From positions 1 through 64,000 of the forward strand of contig NZ_NFJZ01000006.1 in NCBI RefSeq assembly GCF_002160135.1: a stretch of 64,000 nucleotides of DNA. Reading direction: 5' to 3'. Below the pieces are notes generated by a model, which did not search any database, was not told the DNA's origin, and saw nothing but the letters and a program-made list of their open reading frames with translations. Of the stretch, positions 43,227-52,378 are shown in pieces. Numbering within the stretch: the first letter of the stretch is position 1; each line of letters starts with the position of its first letter. The translations under genes and the position numbers were made by a program. The DNA comes from Lachnoclostridium sp. An196. Lineage in GTDB: Bacteria; Bacillota; Clostridia; Lachnospirales; Lachnospiraceae.

Positions 43227-44378
43227 TTACATCACACCAAAGATAGCCATAAACGTACCGGCCGCCACTGCGGTACCGATCACCCCGGCCACGTTCGGAC
43301 CCATTGCGTGCATCAGAAGGAAGTTTGTGGGATCTGCCTCTGATCCTACCTTCTGTGATACGCGGGCCGCCATAGGCACCGCAGACACGCCTGCCGAACC
43401 GATCAGCGGATTCACCTTGCCTCCGCTTACCTTGCAGAGCAGGCGTCCGAAAAGAACACCTGCAGCAGTTCCGAAAGCAAATGCGATCAGACCAAGAGCT
43501 ACGATTTTAAGAGTATCCCAGTTCAGAAATGCCTCGGCACTGGTAGTCGCTCCTACGGATGTTCCCAGCAGAATAACCACTATGTACATCATGGCGTTGG
43601 ACGCAGTCTCTGTAAGCTGGCGAACCACTCCGCTTTCACGGAACAGATTTCCAAGCATCAACATACCGACCAGCGGAGCCGTCGTCGGAAGGATCAGGCA
43701 GACAACTGCGGTAACAATAATCGGGAACAGAATTTTCTCCAGCTTAGATACCGGACGAAGCTGTTCCATCTTGATTTTGCGCTCCTCTTCCGTTGTCAGA
43801 AGCTTCATAATAGGCGGCTGAATGATCGGCACCAGTGCCATGTAAGAATACGCTGCCACCGCGATAGGCCCCAGAATCGCAGTCTGTTCCAGCTTCCCGG
43901 CCAGGAATATGGATGTGGGGCCGTCCGCGCCTCCGATAATGGAGATCGCCGCTGCCGCGCGGTCAGAGAATCCCATCGCCATAGCTCCCAGGTACGCCGC
44001 AAAGATACCGAACTGCGCGGCCGCGCCCAGCAGAAAACTCTTGGGATTGGCAATCAGCGGGCCGAAGTCTGTCATTGCACCTACTCCCATAAAGATCAGG
44101 GACGGCAGAATGGACCATTCGTCCAGTTTATAGAAATACCAGAGCATACCGCCTGTGCCGTTTGCCGTTTCTTCGGCAGCCTGCATAATATCCGGATAGA
44201 TATTGACCAGCAGCATACCAAAAGAAATAGGCACCAGCAGCAGGGGTTCATACCCTTTGGCGATAGCCAGATAAAGGAAGATACATGCAACAATGATCAT
44301 GATGAAGTTTCCAAAGGTCAGGTTGAAAAATGCGGTCTGCTGCACGAGGTTCCCTAAAGTATCAGCAATATAACTCAT
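43227..44378 (-). CDS. oadB: sodium ion-translocating decarboxylase subunit beta
   Basis: A 383-residue membrane protein with about nine to eleven helices. It decarboxylates carboxybiotin and exports sodium. The conserved central motifs [18 protein letters not shown] and [20 protein letters not shown] are present, and the C-terminal [23 protein letters not shown] is typical. It would be shared by both carboxyltransferases in this operon. Confidence 0.95.
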   Translation of the reverse strand: MSYIADTLGNLVQQTAFFNLTFGNFIMIIVACIFLYLAIAKGYEPLLLVPISFGMLLVNIYPDIMQAAEETANGTGGMLWYFYKLDEWSILPSLIFMGVGAMTDFGPLIANPKSFLLGAAAQFGIFAAYLGAMAMGFSDRAAAAISIIGGADGPTSIFLAGKLEQTAILGPIAVAAYSYMALVPIIQPPIMKLLTTEEERKIKMEQLRPVSKLEKILFPIIVTAVVCLILPTTAPLVGMLMLGNLFRESGVVRQLTETASNAMMYIVVILLGTSVGATTSAEAFLNWDTLKIVALGLIAFAFGTAAGVLFGRLLCKVSGGKVNPLIGSAGVSAVPMAARVSQKVGSEADPTNFLLMHAMGPNVAGVIGTAVAAGTFMAIFGVM

Positions 44379-44417
44379 GTCGTAACCTCCAATGATTTAT
44401 TCATGCGCTTCATCCAG

Positions 44418-44810
44418 TCAGTTCATGGTTGCCAGCACGTCTCCGGATTCCACAGCATCTCCGACCGCCACGTTGATGCTGGCGATCGTCCCGTCTTCCT
44501 GAGCCACCACGTCAACCTCCATCTTCATAGCTTCCAGAACGATGACCGCCTCTCCCCTCTTCACGGCCTGTCCCACCGATACCGGTACTTTGAATACTTT
44601 CCCGGGAACCTGGGCGGTCACTTCTTTGGATCCGGCAGTGCCTGCCGGTGCAGGAGCGGGTTTTTCCGGTGCGGGAGCCGCTTTTGCAGGAGCCGGTGCC
44701 GGCTTCGGCGCAGGCTTCGGGGCTGCCGGTGCAGGAGCCCTTCCGGAAACATTCTCTTCTACAGTCACATCATATACAGTTCCATTTACAGTAATGGTAT
44801 AATTTTTCAT
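44418..44810 (-). CDS. biotin/lipoyl carrier protein of the decarboxylase
   Basis: A 130-residue biotin carrier. Residues 1-20 form a short strand region, 25-60 an Ala/Pro-rich flexible linker, and 60-130 the biotinyl domain with VIVLEAMKMEVDV, in which the Lys of EAMKM is biotinylated. It carries CO2 between the carboxyltransferases and the beta subunit. Corresponds to MmdC/GcdC-type gamma subunits. Preceded by the OadG-like gene, followed by oadB. Confidence 0.93.
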   Translation of the reverse strand: MKNYTITVNGTVYDVTVEENVSGRAPAPAAPKPAPKPAPAPAKAAPAPEKPAPAPAGTAGSKEVTAQVPGKVFKVPVSVGQAVKRGEAVIVLEAMKMEVDVVAQEDGTIASINVAVGDAVESGDVLATMN

Positions 44811-44829
44811 TTTTATATCCTCCTATATC

Positions 44830-45642
44830 TCAAGCTCTGTTCCAGGAGGTTCTGTCCGCCCTCCGGATGGAACGTACTACAAATCCGTCTGCGGAAGTTC
44901 CTTCATATGCGCAGATGGCCGCTGTAATGGCTGCCACCAGCTCTGTATCATCCGCAAGTTCTTCTTCCGGTTCCTGCACTGCCGCCGCAGATGCCGGTTC
45001 CAGAGCTGCCGGAGCCGCAGGTTCTGCGTCCCCGCTCTTTTTCTTCCTGCCGAATTTCTTCTGAATCGCCGGGATAAATTTAAAACAGTAGATTACCAGG
45101 CTGATGAAGATCAGTACCAGGAACACGGTTCCCATACCTATGATGGTATTCATGACCGCTTTATACAGGATCTCTCCCATAGTATAATGGGGACTGACAT
45201 CCACCGACTGTACAATGCTGTCCGCATCAAATACAAGGCTGATGTCCGCGGTGCGGTGTTCATACTGTACCTCCACGTCCAGCGTAATCTCGTCACCGCT
45301 GACCACCGGCGTACTGTATTCGACCGTATCCACATAAGCGCCCAGATCTTCGGCAACTCCTGCATAGGCGCTGAAACCGGTAGTGAACGCGTCTGCTTCA
45401 AAAGGAAGTCCATTGGCGTCAATCAGCGCCTGCGCGTCATCAGCATCCAGCTCCGAAATAGAAGCAATCTCTGATTCGGACATTCCTGCCCAGTTGGCAA
45501 TCAGGAAGTCCGCTACAGAATCCAGATACGCTTCATTGTATGTAACGGCATTCTGAGAAGCGTTCTGTCCGCACGCGGTCACTCCTGCTACCGTCATTGC
45601 CAGGACAAGGACGGTGAATATTTTTGTTTTATAATGTTTCAT
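44830..45642 (-). CDS. OadG-family lipoprotein, decarboxylase delta/gamma-type membrane subunit
   Basis: A 270-residue protein. An N-terminal lipoprotein signal (VLVLAMTVAGVTACGQ; lipobox ending VTAC) is followed by an extracellular domain of about 130 residues. One transmembrane helix comes next (GMGTVFLVLIFISLVIYCF), which is OadG-like with its preceding NTIIGMG. After the helix come a basic stretch and an Ala/Pro/Glu-rich linker ending in a small C-terminal domain. It probably docks the carboxyltransferase on the beta subunit. I prefer the ATG at 45642; a GTG at 45651 is possible. Typical OadG proteins lack the large outer domain. Confidence 0.85.
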   Translation of the reverse strand: MKHYKTKIFTVLVLAMTVAGVTACGQNASQNAVTYNEAYLDSVADFLIANWAGMSESEIASISELDADDAQALIDANGLPFEADAFTTGFSAYAGVAEDLGAYVDTVEYSTPVVSGDEITLDVEVQYEHRTADISLVFDADSIVQSVDVSPHYTMGEILYKAVMNTIIGMGTVFLVLIFISLVIYCFKFIPAIQKKFGRKKKSGDAEPAAPAALEPASAAAVQEPEEELADDTELVAAITAAICAYEGTSADGFVVRSIRRADRTSWNRA

Positions 45643-45657
45643 CCTCTTCACCCCGCT

Positions 45658-47094
45658 TTAAACCGTTCCGTGCTTTTTCGCCGGCCGGTCCTCTCTCTTG
45701 GTGAACAGCATCTCAAACGCGCCGATAACATATTTTCTGGTATCCTGCGCTTCGATCACCGTATCCACATAACCTCTTCTCGCGGCGGATTCCACATGGT
45801 TCTGAAGCCCCGCGTATTCTTCTGCCTTTTCTTTCAGCAAATCCGCACCCGCATCCGGATACATAATCTTTGCCGCCATGCCTGCGTCCATCATGCCGAT
45901 CTGCGCGTCAGGCCATGCATAGACATAATCCGCACCCAGGCCTTTGCTGTTCATAACCACGCAGGCGCTTCCATAAGCCTTGCCGGTCACCACATTTACC
46001 TTCGGCACACTGGCGTCCGCAAAAGCGTAGGCAAGCCCCGCCACAGCTTTTGCCAACCGTTTTTCAGAACATTTCGCCGCCTTAAAACCGGTCACGTTGG
46101 TCAGCGTCAGGATCGGAATATTGAACGCGTCACAGAACTTCACGAATTTCGCCGCTTTCTCGCAGCCTCTCGCAGACAGCTCCGGTCCGAATTCCTGTAC
46201 CAGAGAACCGTTCTCATCATAAAGTGCGGCGCGGTTCGCCACCGCTCCCACCGTATTGCCGTTTAATTTAATAAATCCGGTCACCATGTCTTTTCCATAT
46301 GTCGATTTTGTCTCAAAGAAAATTCCGGAATCGGAGATCATGGGAAGTGCGACTGCCGGATCCGCTGCGGCGTCCTTCAGATCTGCGCAGACACGGTTCA
46401 GGTCATCGTCACAGTCCATATAAGAAAGATCGTCTTCATTGTTAGCCGGAATCAGCGAAACGAGTTCCCGGATCCTGGCGATCAGTTCTGTTTCGCCGCC
46501 GGTCACATCTACAATTCCCGCCTCTTCACTCTGGAACGCTGCTGAAGCTGTATCGCATTTGGACGCATCGTTGTCTTTCAGCGCATTGGGCGCATTCACA
46601 AACAATTTCGCTTTGCCGCTCTCCATAAAAGTAAAATCCGACAGTGCCGACGCGACAGCCATACCGCCTCCGCAGCTGCCAAATATCGCTGTGATCTGGG
46701 GAATAACGCCGGAGGCCATCACCTGTTTCAGATACAAATCGCCGAACGCGTTGAGCGCGTCTGTGGCTTCCTGCAGCCTTAAACCGGCACAGTCCACCAG
46801 CCCGATAACCGGAGCACCCATCTTCATTGCCATGTCGTAAATCCGGATGATCTTCTTCGCATGCATCTCACCCATGGATCCGCCTAAAACGGACGCATCC
46901 TGGCTGTATACATACACAAGGCCGCCGTTAATCACGCCATATCCGGTAATAACGCCATCCGACGGCGTATCCGTGTTGTTCATGTTGAAATCTGTGGCCC
47001 GCGCTGTAACTGCCGCACCGATCTCAACAAAACTGTTCTCGTCAAGCAGCGCCTGAATTCTGCCGCCTGCCAAGCTTTGTGCTGTACTGCTCAT
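45658..47094 (-). CDS. acyl-CoA carboxyltransferase, methylmalonyl-CoA decarboxylase alpha / propionyl-CoA carboxylase beta-like
   Basis: A 478-residue carboxyltransferase of the crotonase-like type. Both halves are recognisable: an N-terminal acyl-CoA side (YVYSQDASVLGGSMGEMHAKK, FGSCGGGMAVASALSDF) and a C-terminal carboxybiotin side (ILTLTNVTGFKAAKCSEKRL, KAYGSACVVMNSKGLGADY). The start at 47094 follows GGAGGG; the upstream frame to 47175 covers the promoter. It is first in an operon with OadG, biotin carrier, OadB and OadA. Substrate is probably methylmalonyl- or malonyl-type CoA; this is family inference. Confidence 0.87.
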   Translation of the reverse strand: MSSTAQSLAGGRIQALLDENSFVEIGAAVTARATDFNMNNTDTPSDGVITGYGVINGGLVYVYSQDASVLGGSMGEMHAKKIIRIYDMAMKMGAPVIGLVDCAGLRLQEATDALNAFGDLYLKQVMASGVIPQITAIFGSCGGGMAVASALSDFTFMESGKAKLFVNAPNALKDNDASKCDTASAAFQSEEAGIVDVTGGETELIARIRELVSLIPANNEDDLSYMDCDDDLNRVCADLKDAAADPAVALPMISDSGIFFETKSTYGKDMVTGFIKLNGNTVGAVANRAALYDENGSLVQEFGPELSARGCEKAAKFVKFCDAFNIPILTLTNVTGFKAAKCSEKRLAKAVAGLAYAFADASVPKVNVVTGKAYGSACVVMNSKGLGADYVYAWPDAQIGMMDAGMAAKIMYPDAGADLLKEKAEEYAGLQNHVESAARRGYVDTVIEAQDTRKYVIGAFEMLFTKREDRPAKKHGTV

Positions 47095-47146
47095 TTTTAG
47101 CCCTCCATATATTAATTTATAGCAAAACCTTATTTTATCGTCTAAT

Positions 47147-47175
47147 ATTGTAGCAATTTGTACAAGTTTTTTCAA
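47147..47175 (-). promoter_or_regulatory. sigma-A type promoter of the decarboxylase operon
   Basis: On the minus strand TTGAAA (47170-47175) and TACAAT (47147-47152) are 17 bases apart, about 50 bases before the carboxyltransferase start. Both match consensus at five or four of six positions. Confidence 0.65.
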
Positions 47176-47226
47176 GGCAATTTTGTATGATTACTCATTT
47201 TGACCATTTATTGAGACATTTATATT

Positions 47227-48378
47227 TTAAATCCATTTTTGCAATATCCGGTTCAGGCACCACCAATAGTCAATTTTTTGAACTGTTTCCGCCGCGTATA
47301 CAGGAAAAATGTCTACAATCTCATTATTCAGATAGTAGGCGACCGTTCCTACGATCTCCCCTGCTTCCACCGGCGCCTGCAGTTCGGACGGACGGTCTGT
47401 TTCTATTCGAAACAGATCGTCTTCTTTCAGGAGCATCTGTACCGTACCGATGTCTGCCCTGAGTTCCACTGATTCTTTACGTCCGTCCTGTACTGCCGCC
47501 GGTTCCATACGGATCATTTCCTCCCCGATTGTCTCATGATGATAAGTGTCAAGACCATAATTCATCAATGTCTGTGTATCCGACCATTTCCAGGTGCGGT
47601 TACCCGGCCATCCGCAGGCGAGCAGCGCTACGATCAGCCGTTTCCCCTCCCGTTCCAGCGCTCCGACATAACAATACCCTGCATCGTTGGTAAAACCGGT
47701 CTTTCCCGTCAGCGCCCCTTCCATCATATTCAGAAACGCATTTTTGTTATTTACCGTAAAGCTTCTGGTCCCGTCCAGATCTGTAAAATTCCAGGAAGGT
47801 TCCCGGGTAATAGAAAGGAAAGTATCATTTTGCATACAGAATCGCATGATTCTGGCCAGATCTTCCGCCGTGGTGGAATGAACTCCATGTTCGTCCTCCG
47901 CGTCCAGACCGTTGGGCGTGATGAAATAAGTATGATAACATCCCAGATCCCTGGCCTTTTGATTCATCATGGACGCAAATCCTTCCACACTGCCTCCCAC
48001 ATGCTCCGCGATTGCCGCCGCGGCGTCATTGTGAGATTCCAGCATCATAGAATAACACAGATCTTTCAGCCGGTACCGTTCCCCTTCCCGGATGTTAAGC
48101 TGCACATCGGGCATGGAAGCCGCGTAAGACGATACGGTTACCGTTCCTTCCAGATCCGCATTTTCCAGCGTCACCAGCAGCGTCATGATCTTGGTGGTAC
48201 TGGCCATGGGAAGGACTTCCTCCCCGTTTTTTTCATACAAAATACGCCCGGTATCAGCATCCATTAACACTGCCGACCGGGCATACAGATTTTCCGGCTC
48301 TTCCTGGGCGCGCACACTTATATCCGGCGCCAGCAAAGCCAGAAAAACACTTGTATATATTATTAAACGTTTCTTCAT
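47227..48378 (-). CDS. D-alanyl-D-alanine carboxypeptidase (DacF/PBP5 family)
   Basis: A 383-residue secreted, probably membrane-attached wall enzyme that trims the terminal D-Ala of stem peptides. A signal peptide (LIIYTSVFLALLAPDISVRAQ) is followed by the catalytic motifs MASTTKIMTLL (SxxK), MLESHNDAAAA (SxN) and ALTGKTGFTND (KTG). The C-terminal domain after residue 290 resembles the PBP5 C-terminal beta domain and ends in an amphipathic, possibly membrane-binding helix. It is one of two such genes flanking scpAB. Confidence 0.93.
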   Translation of the reverse strand: MKKRLIIYTSVFLALLAPDISVRAQEEPENLYARSAVLMDADTGRILYEKNGEEVLPMASTTKIMTLLVTLENADLEGTVTVSSYAASMPDVQLNIREGERYRLKDLCYSMMLESHNDAAAAIAEHVGGSVEGFASMMNQKARDLGCYHTYFITPNGLDAEDEHGVHSTTAEDLARIMRFCMQNDTFLSITREPSWNFTDLDGTRSFTVNNKNAFLNMMEGALTGKTGFTNDAGYCYVGALEREGKRLIVALLACGWPGNRTWKWSDTQTLMNYGLDTYHHETIGEEMIRMEPAAVQDGRKESVELRADIGTVQMLLKEDDLFRIETDRPSELQAPVEAGEIVGTVAYYLNNEIVDIFPVYAAETVQKIDYWWCLNRILQKWI

Positions 48379-48437
48379 GGAACACCTGCACCTGTACTCT
48401 CTCTTTCATAATGTATGGCAGGAATTCCTGGTTCATG

Positions 48438-49043
48438 CTAAAGATTCAGTTTAAGCTGAACTTCTTCTTCTGCTTCGTTTTTCATTTCCTCCGCTACTTC
48501 AGGCTGAACAGATGGCAGATCCTCTGTGGAGCGGACCCCGAAGTTACGAAGAAATTCCTCCGTGGTTCCAAACAGAATCGGTCTTCCCGGCGCGTCCATA
48601 CGGCCGGCTTCCTGTACCAGTCCGTACTCCACCAGACGATTCAGCGCATGATCGGAATTTACGCCGCGGATCTTCTCAATCTCCTGACGTGTAACCGGCT
48701 GTCTGTATGCCACCACGGAAAGCACCTCCAGCTGAACATCTGTCAAAGAGTATTTCTTCGGCTGTTTCGCCACACGGATCAGCGCGTCATAATACTCTTT
48801 CCTTGTACAGAGCTGAAAAGAATCTTCCAGTTCTATAATCTCCATCCCGCCTGCTCTGCTGTTGTACCGGTCCATCATCTGATGTACCAGCCGTCTTGTA
48901 GTATCTGTATCATGTCCTATAGCGGCAGCGATTTTGTCCACTTCTACCGCGTCTCCCATGGCAAAAAGCACTGCTTCCACGGCAGCCTCCAGTTTTTCCA
49001 GTTCCAAATCTGTGTCCTCGTTTCTCCGTAATTCTCCGCTCAT
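48438..49043 (-). CDS. scpB: segregation and condensation protein B
   Basis: A 201-residue partner of SMC-ScpA in chromosome condensation. It shows KLEAAVEAVLFAMGDAVEVDKIA, two winged-helix domains with LTDVQLEVLSVVAYRQPVTR, and IRGVNSDHALNRLVEYGLV plus GRPILFGTTEEFLRNFG. The C-terminus is acidic. The start overlaps the stop of scpA by four bases. Confidence 0.95.
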   Translation of the reverse strand: MSGELRRNEDTDLELEKLEAAVEAVLFAMGDAVEVDKIAAAIGHDTDTTRRLVHQMMDRYNSRAGGMEIIELEDSFQLCTRKEYYDALIRVAKQPKKYSLTDVQLEVLSVVAYRQPVTRQEIEKIRGVNSDHALNRLVEYGLVQEAGRMDAPGRPILFGTTEEFLRNFGVRSTEDLPSVQPEVAEEMKNEAEEEVQLKLNL

Positions 49044-49783
49044 GAAACCCTCCGGATGCGGATATCCCCGAACGGATGATCCTGTACAGCCTGAATCTCT
49101 CCTGTTTTCATCAGTTCCAGCACTGCCAGAAAAGTAACAATCACCTGAATACGTCCTTTCTGACGTTCCAGAAGCCCGGAAAAGCAGAAAGACTCATGCC
49201 CGGCCACATATTCGCGGATCTCTATAATCTTTTCATCCAGACTGATCTCTTCCTGTTCAATCCTTCCGAACCGGCTCCGGATCGGGTCAATCTTTTCATT
49301 CTGTCTGCGTATGACATTCTGAAATATCTGGTTTAAGCGGCTTAAGGTCAGATCGCCCACCAGTTCCTCTATATCCAGAGGCTGTTCATAGGCTGCGACC
49401 TCATCAGGGATCGCCGGCCCTCGGTAGAAAGCCCTTTCCGCCACAACCATACGGTCCTTCAGTTCTGCCGCCATATATTTATACATTTTGTATTCCAGCA
49501 ATTTACGAACCAGTTCTTCTCTGGGATCCACTTCCTCCCCTTCCTCGTCCACTTCCACGGGAAGGAGCATCCTGGCCTTGATCTCCAGCAGCGTGGCCGC
49601 CATGACCAGAAATTCGCTCATGGTGTTCAGGTCCCGGTTCTCCATATTCTTAATATACTCCATATACTGGTCCGTGATCTCAACGATGGGGATATCAAAA
49701 ATATTGAATTTGTTGATGTCAATCAGATGTAAAAGCAGATCCAGCGGTCCTTCAAAATTATCCAGCTTTACCGATAACGCCAT
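49040..49783 (-). CDS. scpA: segregation and condensation protein A
   Basis: A 247-residue kleisin bridging SMC heads. The N-terminus is LDNFEGPLDLLLHLIDINKFNIFD, with EITDQYMEYI and MSEFLVMAATLLEIKARMLLP, all diagnostic. The C-terminal winged helix contains VIVTFLAVLELMKTGEI. Immediately upstream of scpB, and one base downstream of the phosphoesterase stop. Confidence 0.96.
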   Translation of the reverse strand: MALSVKLDNFEGPLDLLLHLIDINKFNIFDIPIVEITDQYMEYIKNMENRDLNTMSEFLVMAATLLEIKARMLLPVEVDEEGEEVDPREELVRKLLEYKMYKYMAAELKDRMVVAERAFYRGPAIPDEVAAYEQPLDIEELVGDLTLSRLNQIFQNVIRRQNEKIDPIRSRFGRIEQEEISLDEKIIEIREYVAGHESFCFSGLLERQKGRIQVIVTFLAVLELMKTGEIQAVQDHPFGDIRIRRVS

Positions 49784-49784
49784 C

Positions 49785-50582
49785 TCAGCCTGTCCCCTTT
49801 ACCACAATACAGATCAGCTGGGGAGGATTCAGGAACCGAATCGGTACCGTGTGTTCTCCCAGCCCCGCGCTGACCACCATATATTTTCCGTTTTCTTCAA
49901 AAAATCCTCGGTCGTACTTGGGAAACAGCTTTGCCTGCGGGGTGATCAGACCGCCGATTCCCGGCAGACGGATAATCCCGCCATGCAAATGACCGGAAAG
50001 CGTCAGATCTGCCCCCCAATGAGCATATGTTTCGAAATATACCGGATTGTGCGCCAATAAAATATGAAAATCCCCATCATGGATTCCTCCAAACTTCTGA
50101 CGCAGGTCTCTGGTATCATAAGGAAGCATGCAAAGTTTCCGGTAATATTTCAGCGGCATCTCATAGCCATGTATCTGCAGCCTCGCCGTGCCGATCTTTA
50201 CCGTTTCCGTCTCATTCTCCAATATCTTTATGCCATAACTGCGAAGCTGTCTGGCATACTGTTGATACTGCCGCCCATAAATTGCGAGCTGCTGGCGCAT
50301 TCTGGACTCATGATTGCCGTTGCTGCAGTAAACAGGGACATCTCTTTTCCCCAGTTCCCGAAAAAGCAGGATCGCGTTCTCCATCCTTGACTGTTCTTTA
50401 CCGATCAGCATATCTCCCGCACAGAGTATCAGGTCCCCGTTCAGCCGATCTATAGCATCCAGAAGGATCTTCTGCTTTTCCCCCCACAGCCGGTCATGCA
50501 GATCCGAGAGCATTACCAGCCGAAGAGCTTTTTCTTCTTTTTTAATCTTCTTTGTCTGTATCTCGTAAGTTTTAATCTCCAT
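49785..50582 (-). CDS. metallophosphoesterase
   Basis: A 265-residue calcineurin-like enzyme. The metal-binding motifs are MLSDLHDRLWG (Asp-x-His), LILCAGDMLIG (GD), YCSNGNHESRM (GNHE), LLAHNP and LSGHLHGG. No signal peptide or transmembrane helix is obvious, so it probably acts in the cytosol, unlike membrane relatives such as YkuE. The start is uncertain: ATG at 50582 gives a clean N-terminus but no clear binding site; GTG at 50594 is the alternative. Confidence 0.87.
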   Translation of the reverse strand: MEIKTYEIQTKKIKKEEKALRLVMLSDLHDRLWGEKQKILLDAIDRLNGDLILCAGDMLIGKEQSRMENAILLFRELGKRDVPVYCSNGNHESRMRQQLAIYGRQYQQYARQLRSYGIKILENETETVKIGTARLQIHGYEMPLKYYRKLCMLPYDTRDLRQKFGGIHDGDFHILLAHNPVYFETYAHWGADLTLSGHLHGGIIRLPGIGGLITPQAKLFPKYDRGFFEENGKYMVVSAGLGEHTVPIRFLNPPQLICIVVKGTG

Positions 50583-50598
50583 ATCAGGTATCACACCA

Positions 50599-51732
50599 TT
50601 ACAGTAAAAATGTTCGGAATGTCTTATGAAAATAATCTTTATATCCAGCTTTTTCGACAGTGCCCGCCGCCAGAATCTCCGTGGTGCCGATCACCTCGCC
50701 GTCCAGCGAATAAACTGCTTTGCCTACTACGCGTCCCTCTTCCACCGGAGCTTCCATACTCTCCGGAAGTTCCAGTGTTTTTTCGACCTGGGCAAGGTTG
50801 CGTCCGTCAGTTGATACATAAGAAAAATCTCCCGCATATCTCAGCGGAACTTCTTCCTCGACGCCTCCTTCCACCGGCAGATTCTGAAGCGTCTCCCGGT
50901 CTTCGTCACGGTAGAGACTGCAGCAGGCAAATCCGCTGTTCAACAGCGTAACCGCATCCTGAAACCGGCTTTTACTGTCTGCTCCTCCCATGATCACCGC
51001 CACCAGTTCAATATCGTCCTTTTTCGCGCTGGCGGAAATGCAGAATCCCGCAACGCTGGTATATCCCGTTTTAAGTCCCGTAGAATATTCGTACTGGCGG
51101 ATCAATTTGTTTGTATTGGTCAGTCCGAACTCAAAACTTCCTCTCGCCGTAGTATGAACAATATTTTCCATCCATATGGTACAGTATTCATGAATCTGAG
51201 GATGATTGAGCAAAAGTTCCCGCGACATCAAAGCCACATCCCTGGCTGTAGTCAGATGTGTGTCCTCATCCAGGCCGCAGCTGTTCGCGAAATGCGTATT
51301 TGACATTCCCAGCTCTTCCGCACGGCTGTTCATCTGCTGGACAAAATCACCCTCGCTTCCGCTGACATATTCTGCCATCGCGACGCAGGCGTCATTGGCG
51401 CTGGCAACCGCAATACATTTCAGCAGTGTCTCTACTGTCTGCTGTTCATGAGGTTCCAGATACACCTGGGATCCTCCCATCGACGCCGCGTGCTCCGATA
51501 CCGTCACCACATCGTCCAGACCGATCCTGCCTTCCTCGACCGCTTCCAGGATCAGCAGCATGGTCATGATCTTGGTCACACTGGCCGGGTGAACCTTTTC
51601 GTCCGCCGCCTTTTCCATCAGTACAGTTCCCGTAGATACCTCCATAAGAAGGGCATGGGGCGCGGCCACCTCCGCTGCCACCTGATTTTCTTCCGCATAT
51701 ACAGATACGGGCCGGAACAAAAGCGTCAGCAT
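50599..51732 (-). CDS. second D-alanyl-D-alanine carboxypeptidase
   Basis: A wall carboxypeptidase of the PBP5 family with HPASVTKIMTML (SxxK), AVASANDACVA (SxN) and STGLKTGYT (KTG). Counting from the first ATG (51732) it has 377 residues, but this start gives a signal peptide without basic residues and no binding site. A CTG at 51759, five bases after GAGGTG, would add KKIGACILM and give a normal signal peptide. No in-frame ATG, GTG or TTG lies there, so the coordinates given here are the conservative start. The C-terminal domain and tail match the gene at 47227-48378 in layout. Confidence 0.88.
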   Translation of the reverse strand: MLTLLFRPVSVYAEENQVAAEVAAPHALLMEVSTGTVLMEKAADEKVHPASVTKIMTMLLILEAVEEGRIGLDDVVTVSEHAASMGGSQVYLEPHEQQTVETLLKCIAVASANDACVAMAEYVSGSEGDFVQQMNSRAEELGMSNTHFANSCGLDEDTHLTTARDVALMSRELLLNHPQIHEYCTIWMENIVHTTARGSFEFGLTNTNKLIRQYEYSTGLKTGYTSVAGFCISASAKKDDIELVAVIMGGADSKSRFQDAVTLLNSGFACCSLYRDEDRETLQNLPVEGGVEEEVPLRYAGDFSYVSTDGRNLAQVEKTLELPESMEAPVEEGRVVGKAVYSLDGEVIGTTEILAAGTVEKAGYKDYFHKTFRTFLL

Positions 51733-51822
51733 CAGTATACAGGCACCTATCTTTTTCAGAATATCACCTCGGAATCCCTTTGCTATATGTGTAGCATGGA
51801 AACCGAAAAATATGCCTTGTTT

Positions 51823-52311
51823 TTACCAGAGGTTCAAAAGCAGGGCGACAATGATGCCCAAAACACAGCCCACAATCACCTGAAGCGGCGTATGTCCCAC
51901 AAATTCTTTCAGGCTTGCTTCCCAGAACGCATAGTTTTTATCATTTTTCTTAAAAGCCTCCGTAAAACCCTCTACCCGGAAAAACTCTATCATTTCATTC
52001 AGAACTTTCCCCTGTTTTCCGGTCTCCATGCGTACGCCCATGGCGTCATGCATGACAATAATCGCCATCATGCAGGTGATGGCAAATTCAAACGTATCCA
52101 GCCCGTAGCGCATCCCTGCCGCTGTCGCCATGGCGCTGACCGTCGCGGAATGTCCGCTGGGCATACCTCCGTCTCCGAACATGCGCTCCCACCGGATCTC
52201 TTTGTGTACCAGCCCGTAGATTATGGTTTTCAGCACCTGAGCCACTGCCCAGGCACATGCTCCGCAGATCAGTATATGATTTCTCAGCAGCGCTCCTATC
52301 GCTTCGTACAT
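51823..52311 (-). CDS. DUF212 family membrane protein (divergent PAP2/acid phosphatase-like)
   Basis: A 162-residue protein with about four transmembrane helices. The family motif DGGMPSGHSATVSAMATAAG resembles the PSGH phosphatase signature of PAP2 enzymes, and MHDAMGVRMETGKQ is the second hallmark. GHTPLQVIVGCVLGIIVA closes the protein. Related proteins (YuiD) have no proven activity; lipid or undecaprenyl phosphate hydrolysis is possible. Located between a carboxypeptidase and rpsU. Confidence 0.88.
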   Translation of the reverse strand: MYEAIGALLRNHILICGACAWAVAQVLKTIIYGLVHKEIRWERMFGDGGMPSGHSATVSAMATAAGMRYGLDTFEFAITCMMAIIVMHDAMGVRMETGKQGKVLNEMIEFFRVEGFTEAFKKNDKNYAFWEASLKEFVGHTPLQVIVGCVLGIIVALLLNLW

Positions 52312-52336
52312 ATCTTTTTGCTCCTGTAAACTGAGT

Positions 52337-52366
52337 AAAAATGCCTTGACTTTACAGTCAAGGCAT
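52337..52366 (-). terminator. rpsU: intrinsic terminator of rpsU
   Basis: A perfect 11-base stem, ATGCCTTGACT (52341-52351) with its complement at 52356-52366, closes a four-base loop. On the minus strand TTTT follows. It lies 12 bases after the rpsU stop codon. Confidence 0.88.
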
Positions 52367-52378
52367 TACTGCACAATT

